64,000 nucleotides of DNA from Nymphaea colorata. Taxonomy: Eukaryota; Streptophyta; Magnoliopsida; Nymphaeales; Nymphaeaceae. The position numbers and the translations under genes are program-made. The notes below the pieces were generated by a model that was given only the letters and a program-made list of their open reading frames with translations, made no database searches and was not told the origin of the DNA. Numbering within the stretch: the first letter of the stretch is position 1; every line of letters starts with the position of its first letter. Location: NCBI RefSeq assembly GCF_008831285.2, contig NC_045140.1, forward strand, positions 9,606,505-9,670,504, written 5' to 3'. Below are positions 59,440-64,000 of this stretch, one piece after another.

Positions 59440-61250
59440 CCCTCAAGTTGAGGATCCTAATTCTAAAATTGCCAACTTGTTTATAATTCTATTAAAGTTG
59501 TCCTTGCATAGTGGTTTTGTAAATACATCAGCTAGTTGCTCTCCACTTCTAATGAACATAGGTTTTATTTGCTTTTCTAGACTTTCTCTCTGATGAAATG
59601 ATAGTCTACTTCTATATATTTTGTTCTTTCGTGAAATGCTGGATTAACACATATGTACATGGCAGCTTTGTTGTTGTACTTGAGCTCCATTACTTCATCC
59701 ACCTTGACACCAAGATCAGTAAGGACATATTTGATCTACAACCATTCACACGTAGCTAATGACATGGCCCTATACTCGGCCACTGCACTTGACCTAGCTA
59801 CAACTTGTTGTTTCTTACTTTTCAAGGTTACTAAGTTTTTTCCTATGAAGCTGCAATATCCAGCGATTGATTTTCTGTCACTAGAGTCTCTAGCCCAATC
59901 GGCATCTGAATAACTTGTAACATTTAGACCTCCATGTCTTCTCATAAGAATTTTTTATGTAGCGCCTCTAAATGTTGTTTTTTTTTTATAGTGCATGAAC
60001 TGGCTCAAGGTGTTTACAGCATAAAGAATATCAGGCCTTGTGGCCATTAGATAGATGACTTTTCCAATAAGTCGCTGAAAACTCTCTGCGTCTTTAACTA
60101 GCTCTCCTTCATCCTTCATTAGTTTTATGTTCATTTGCATTGGTGTCTACTTTTTTTGCACTTAACATCCCTCTTTCTTTTAGTAAGTCAAGTAGATATT
60201 TGTGTTGACACATAAACATTCCCTTAGATGATTGAGCTACTTCTATTCCTAGAAAATAACACAAGCTTCCTAAATTGTTGATCTCAAACTGACTGTTGAT
60301 AGCATTTTTGTGGATTCCTTAAACCTTTCATCATCACCTGCTAGTAGTATGTCATCAACATACACTATAACCACACGGGTTCTTCCTTGGTTCGAAATGT
60401 GAGTGAACAATGAGTGATCCCATGCTCTGAGTAACCACACTGGTTCTTCCTTGGTTCGAAGCACTTTGTATATAGTTCTGTTCTTCTAATTTTTTACTGA
60501 GTTTGGCATCCCACACTCTGAGGGACTGCTACAGTCCACAAAGATATTTTCTCATTTTGCACACTACCTTAACAACTGAGCTACATTAACACCTTGTGGT
60601 AGATCCATATATATTTCCTCGTCAAAATCACCATTGAGAAAAGCAGTTTTCATGTCAAGTTGATGTAAACTCCATTTTTTTTACTGCAGCCACTAATAAA
60701 ACCACTCTTATGGTGTTCATTTTCGCCACAAGGGTCATGAAAGTCGACCCCTTCGTTCTAAGTGTAACCCTTTCCTACATGTTTGGCTTTAAACCTTTAT
60801 ATTTATCCACTGCTTTTGTACTTAATTTTAAATGTCCACTTACATCCTACTATCTTTTTTTCCATTTGATTAAGTTACTATATCCCATGTTTTTTTTTTT
60901 TAAGACACTCAACTCTTCTTGAATTGTTGCACACCAACTTGGAGATTGGCAAGTTTCAGCAAAATTAGTGGGCTCCTTTTGGGTGGTTAGATAACTTTGG
61001 TACAAATCGGAGTAATTTTCCAGCCTCACGTCATTTAACACAGAGTAGCGATTTTGTCCTTGCGTGTAGCAGCTATAAAAATCATCGAACTTTGCTGGCA
61101 GCCTACTTATTCTTGTAGATCTTCTGGCTTGGTATTGGGATTCATGAGAACTAGTGTTGCCACTCTCTCTGTTGTTGTTAGTACCACCAGTCTTACTACC
61201 TATAGATCCGCCCAGTGGTACCTCTGTCTTTGTGTAAACTTATGTTTCTG
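59440..61250 (-). pseudogene. Copia reverse transcriptase and RNase H, broken
   Basis: Pieces on the minus strand: RT N-terminal segment (60850-61041), the catalytic YVDDILLAG (60270-60464), LGSLCYFLGIEVAQSSKG (about 60200-60270), RLIGKVIYLMATRPDILYAV (59955-60140), and RNase H with YSDADWARDSSDRKS and SSAVAEYRAMSLATCEW (59736-59945). A downstream RSGEQLADVFTKPL block lies near 59500-59540. About 40 bases of the RT (a GGTTCTTCCTTGGTTCGAA word at 60379 and 60443) are duplicated. Stops and frame changes make it non-functional. Confidence 0.9.
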
Positions 61251-61800
61251 CCATTACTGATAACACAGGTAGGTAGTGACGGTTGATGAGCATTCCATTT
61301 CTCCATCCACTCCCCCTGAGTCAAACTATGCACATTTGTAAAACATGGCAAATTTTCTACCACTTTGACATCTCTTGAAATATAGAATTTTTGAGAGTTT
61401 GAATCAAAGTACTTGTATCCCCTTTTTGAGGGAGAGTAACCAAGAAAGACACACTTGACAACATGTTTTTTGAATTTTATTTCTTTTATGATCTTGTATG
61501 TATACAAAGCAAGTAGTGCCAAACTCACATAGATGATCAGGAAATGTTGTCTAATTCATGTGCGACTTATCATCAATTAAAGTATTTAAATTGAAGATTT
61601 GAGAGTGTGGGAGCTTATCCCCATACATTGTCATGAATCAAATAAAAAATCCCTTCACTGTTTGTTTCATATTGAGGGAAAGGTAGCCTTGACATCTTAG
61701 CAAATTTGCATGCTTCACAGATAGAAAAATCAAAAACTAAGACGAAGTATTCCATTTGACAGATGACCCAATCTACAATGCCACAGGTGGGACGATTCAC
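61190..61800 (-). pseudogene. Copia integrase remnants, catalytic core missing
   Basis: The GAG-pre-integrase segment (HLWHCRLGHLS, near 61770-61800, then CEACKFAKMSRLPFP in 61615-61800) runs almost straight into the C-terminal part (KKHVVKCVFLGYSPSKRGYK in 61196-61528). The DDE core that should lie between them is absent, so the element could not integrate by itself even without its stops. Confidence 0.8.
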
Positions 61801-62019
61801 TATTCTTTGTTGTAAAATGAGCTTTGTTCTTATTCAAATCAATGAAGTATATCCCATCATTCTCGTACCCTTCACCAATCTTCCTTCAGGATGTTGGGTC
61901 CAGCAGAGTTACTGTCTTCTTGGAAAAAATAATATCCAATTAAGATCTCTTGTTAGCTTGCTAGATAAAAGACTATTTAGCCTTCTGTAATTTGGTGTTA
62001 CTAACATATGTAACATCAA

Positions 62020-63056
62020 TTATTTTGTTGAGATCACCCATAATATGTTTAGTAGCACCACCCAAGAATCAGAATTTAATTTAATAGTGAGAGCAAGAGC
62101 CTCACCTAATATTTCAGAGGGTTCGCCAAGTGTGGAAGATGTAGCATTCATGGGAATGTTAGATTGAGCTACATGACGCAGCAGACAAGAAAGTTCTGAC
62201 AAATGTTGTTGAGAGTTCAAATTTCTTGAAACTTGTCCCTGATTCTTGCCTTTTTGTTGCTCCCCATGCAGGTGCCAGCATCTATCTCTAGTATGGTCAT
62301 TCTTCTTACAATGTGTGCATTTGAACCTTGATCGGAATTTGTTTGAGGAAGAAGGCTCAGCAACTTGTCTTTGAGTCCTCAAGGCCACCGATTCTTGCCT
62401 TTCTTCCATGCCTCCTGAATCTTCAAAATTCATCACTTTTTGACGAGTTTCCTATCTTTGTATCATGGCACATACCATGTTCAAAGATGTAGTGGGTCAC
62501 TCATTAGCACCTAGCTTCGTAGGTTGTCAAAATCTTGGCCAAGTCCAGCCAAAATTTTAAAGATTTTGTCTTCCTTTAGGCACCGCCACAGAGTATCTAT
62601 ATTTGTTGTTATTGGTCAGTATTGGGAAAGTTCATCCCACATACCGTGAAGGCCATTCAGATACAAGTGGAATGGTTTGTTACCTTCGATTCCTTTGGTA
62701 ACTTCTTGTTGTAGTTGATACACATGAGTTACATTGTGTGTTTCTCCATAAATCTCATTTAGCGCATCCCAAATTTCAGAGGAGTCAAGAAATATTAACC
62801 CCTTGGCTATGATTAGCTCCATAGACTTAAGCAACCAAGCCATGACAAGTCTGTCGTTAGCCTACCATTCAACAAACAAAGGGTCTGTTTTTTCAGGTTG
62901 TGGAATTCTACCTGTGACATAGCCCATCTTTGATTTTTCGCATAGGAATAAGCTAGCAGACTTGGACCAGGTGATGTAATTTGACCCATTCAAGGGAATT
63001 ATTGTGATATTCAAGGAGAGGTTAGGATCTTGAACGATGGTCTTGTGTTGATTCAT
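62020..63056 (-). pseudogene. Copia gag polyprotein, broken
   Basis: The N-terminal part has ITIIPLNGSNYITWSKS (62862-63056). It is followed by a helical part with IWDALNEIYGE and LHGMWDELSQY (62616-62843). The zinc knuckle CTHCKKNDHTRDRC (in 62020-62436) keeps its C-C-H-C set. Stops separate the three parts. Confidence 0.88.
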
Positions 63057-63113
63057 TACTTGTCAATTGTTGGCTCCGTTTCCTTCAGCACTATCTTGTT
63101 GGCTCTGGTACCA

Positions 63114-63418
63114 TGTCAAACTAGAGCACCTATGAGGCTATGAGGAATTGCAGAAATCTGCACAAGACAAGGGGTAGATGCACAACCGAGTAACAGAGTT
63201 GGAGAAAACTTTCAATTCTATTCTTATTCACCTTTTGTTTTTTCTTTACATCAAACTATTTATACACAATTCTGTTACACTGTAGGTGTATAATTTGTTA
63301 GGAGGGTGAGCTGTTGCACTTCTTGTACCAGTTTTTAAATACAACCAGAGTTCGCTGTTGCACTTCTTGTAACAGTTTTTAAATACAACCAGAGTTCTTA
63401 CTATCTCACACTCTAACA
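63114..63418 (-). repeat. 5' LTR of the copia element
   Basis: 305 bp; a 44-bp unit (GCTGTTGCACTTCTTGTA to CAACCAGAGTTC) occurs twice in tandem at about 63311-63398, which accounts for most of the length difference from the other LTR. Confidence 0.92.
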
Positions 63419-63854
63419 GGGACACCAGGAGATTAACAATGTGAAAAATGTGTTGCCCATGGCTGACACAGAGCGTCGGCCAGAGAGAGTGAGCGGGGAC
63501 ACTTGTAAGAGCAGAAGTTCTATGGAAAAATCCGAGCGCCAGCAAAAGGAGGAGTGCTGGAGAAAAGACTACCGGGGAGAGCGGGATAGACTGGGAGGAG
63601 AGAGAGAGGCGAGGGTTTCGACTTTCTTTTTGCTGGGTTTCGATTCGAATCGAGGGAAGTGTTCAGCGCTGTGTTCTGTGGTTAACCATGGAACGTCGCG
63701 GACCGGGTTGTCTTTTTATACCACCCGTTCAGTGTCCTGTCCGTTCTGCATGTGATGTGTCTGTTGTTCGTGTTGGCTGTTTAAGAGTGAAACATGTTCT
63801 GTCTGTTCGATGGTGTCTTGCTGCATTCAAACGAGCTCTTACGTTGCCATTTAC
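63419..63854. other. GC-richer stretch, not assigned
   Basis: A purine-rich tract (63500-63620) then mixed sequence, with a plus-strand frame of 104 codons (63441-63755) rich in Arg, Glu and Ser and without a known motif. It lies between the copia LTR and the resumed chaperonin intron and is probably another repeat. Confidence 0.3.
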
Positions 63855-64000
63855 GAGTAAGGACAGGAAGATATAAAACCTCCACTAGGCCTGACTGTTA
63901 GAAATTTGGAGCCTGACCAGTAACATACTCAGTAGCAAGGGAACTTCAGTCTTTTCCATCATCCGAATGACGTAGAAAGCCAAGAGGCTTCCATTAGCTG
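63855..64000 (-). pseudogene. Degenerate chaperonin copy, intron 7 part, continues past the window
   Basis: The sequence AGTAAGGACAGGAAGA.. to ..TTAGCTG matches 27131-27290 of the intact gene's intron 7 in the same orientation, with about one change in six bases plus small indels. Exons 1-7 of the copy should therefore lie to the right of the window. Confidence 0.8.

Larger units (their letters stand above)
59171..63418 (-). mobile_element. Ty1/copia LTR retrotransposon, internally truncated
   Basis: Direct LTRs 59171-59435 and 63114-63418 both run TGTCAAAC..CTCTAACA on the plus strand. The flanking pentamers GGAAC (59166-59170) and GGGAC (63419-63423) agree in four of five bases. On the minus strand the primer binding site TGGTACCAGAGCC (63113-63101, initiator Met-tRNA) abuts the 5' LTR and a polypurine tract GAGGGGGAG abuts the 3' LTR. 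Between them lie gag, integrase, RT and RNase H in copia order. At 4.25 kb it is somewhat short for the group: the integrase core is missing. Confidence 0.95.

Overview
This is nuclear DNA of a flowering plant. The evidence is a PLS-class PPR organelle RNA-editing factor, a plastid chaperonin-60 beta gene split by many introns, CC-NB-LRR resistance genes, (TTTAGGG)n telomere-type repeats, and plant lineages of hAT, PIF/Harbinger, Ty1/copia and endogenous caulimovirid sequence. The DNA is AT-rich, gene-poor and heavily invaded by repeats. I cannot place the species more finely.

Layout. 1-1.3 kb: no gene seen. 1.3-3.9 kb (-): intact intron-less PPR gene resembling MEF13. About 4.1-22.4 kb: a decayed endogenous pararetrovirus (Caulimoviridae, florendovirus-like order: coat region, protease, RT, RNase H) whose RNase H is split by a 9.26-kb hAT element (10037-19294) with matching terminal repeats and an 8-bp target duplication. 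Inside the hAT lie a probable 3.85-kb solo LTR with its own 5-bp target duplication, a near-perfect 108-bp palindrome, a broken transposase gene interrupted by telomeric repeats, and what looks like a captured host exon of an ML-domain lipid-binding protein with splice sites.

24.8-31.3 kb (-): a 13-exon chaperonin-60 beta gene, most like the beta-4 type, full length but with a two-base insertion in exon 7. 34.5-37.3 kb (-): an intact CNL gene of 924 residues. 41.9-46.6 kb (-): a degenerate second copy of that CNL and its downstream flank. About 47.0-50.9 kb plus 63.85-64.0 kb (-): a degenerate second copy of the chaperonin locus, which keeps introns (so it is a DNA duplication) and in which roughly 12.9 kb of repeat-rich DNA now stands where exons 8-10 would be. 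That block contains a PIF/Harbinger element (about 51.6-54.0 kb), a T/G-skewed gene-less stretch (55.6-57.9 kb), a 356-bp hAT-type MITE with 8-bp target duplication (58369-58724) and a truncated Ty1/copia element (59171-63418).

Predicted working host genes are therefore three: the PPR editing factor, the CNL receptor and, if the exon 7 lesion is bypassed in splicing, the plastid chaperonin. They sit on the same strand but there is no sign that they act together. The main interest is the nested invasion series (virus, then hAT, then LTR element), the exon capture, and the duplicated and decayed chaperonin/CNL block.
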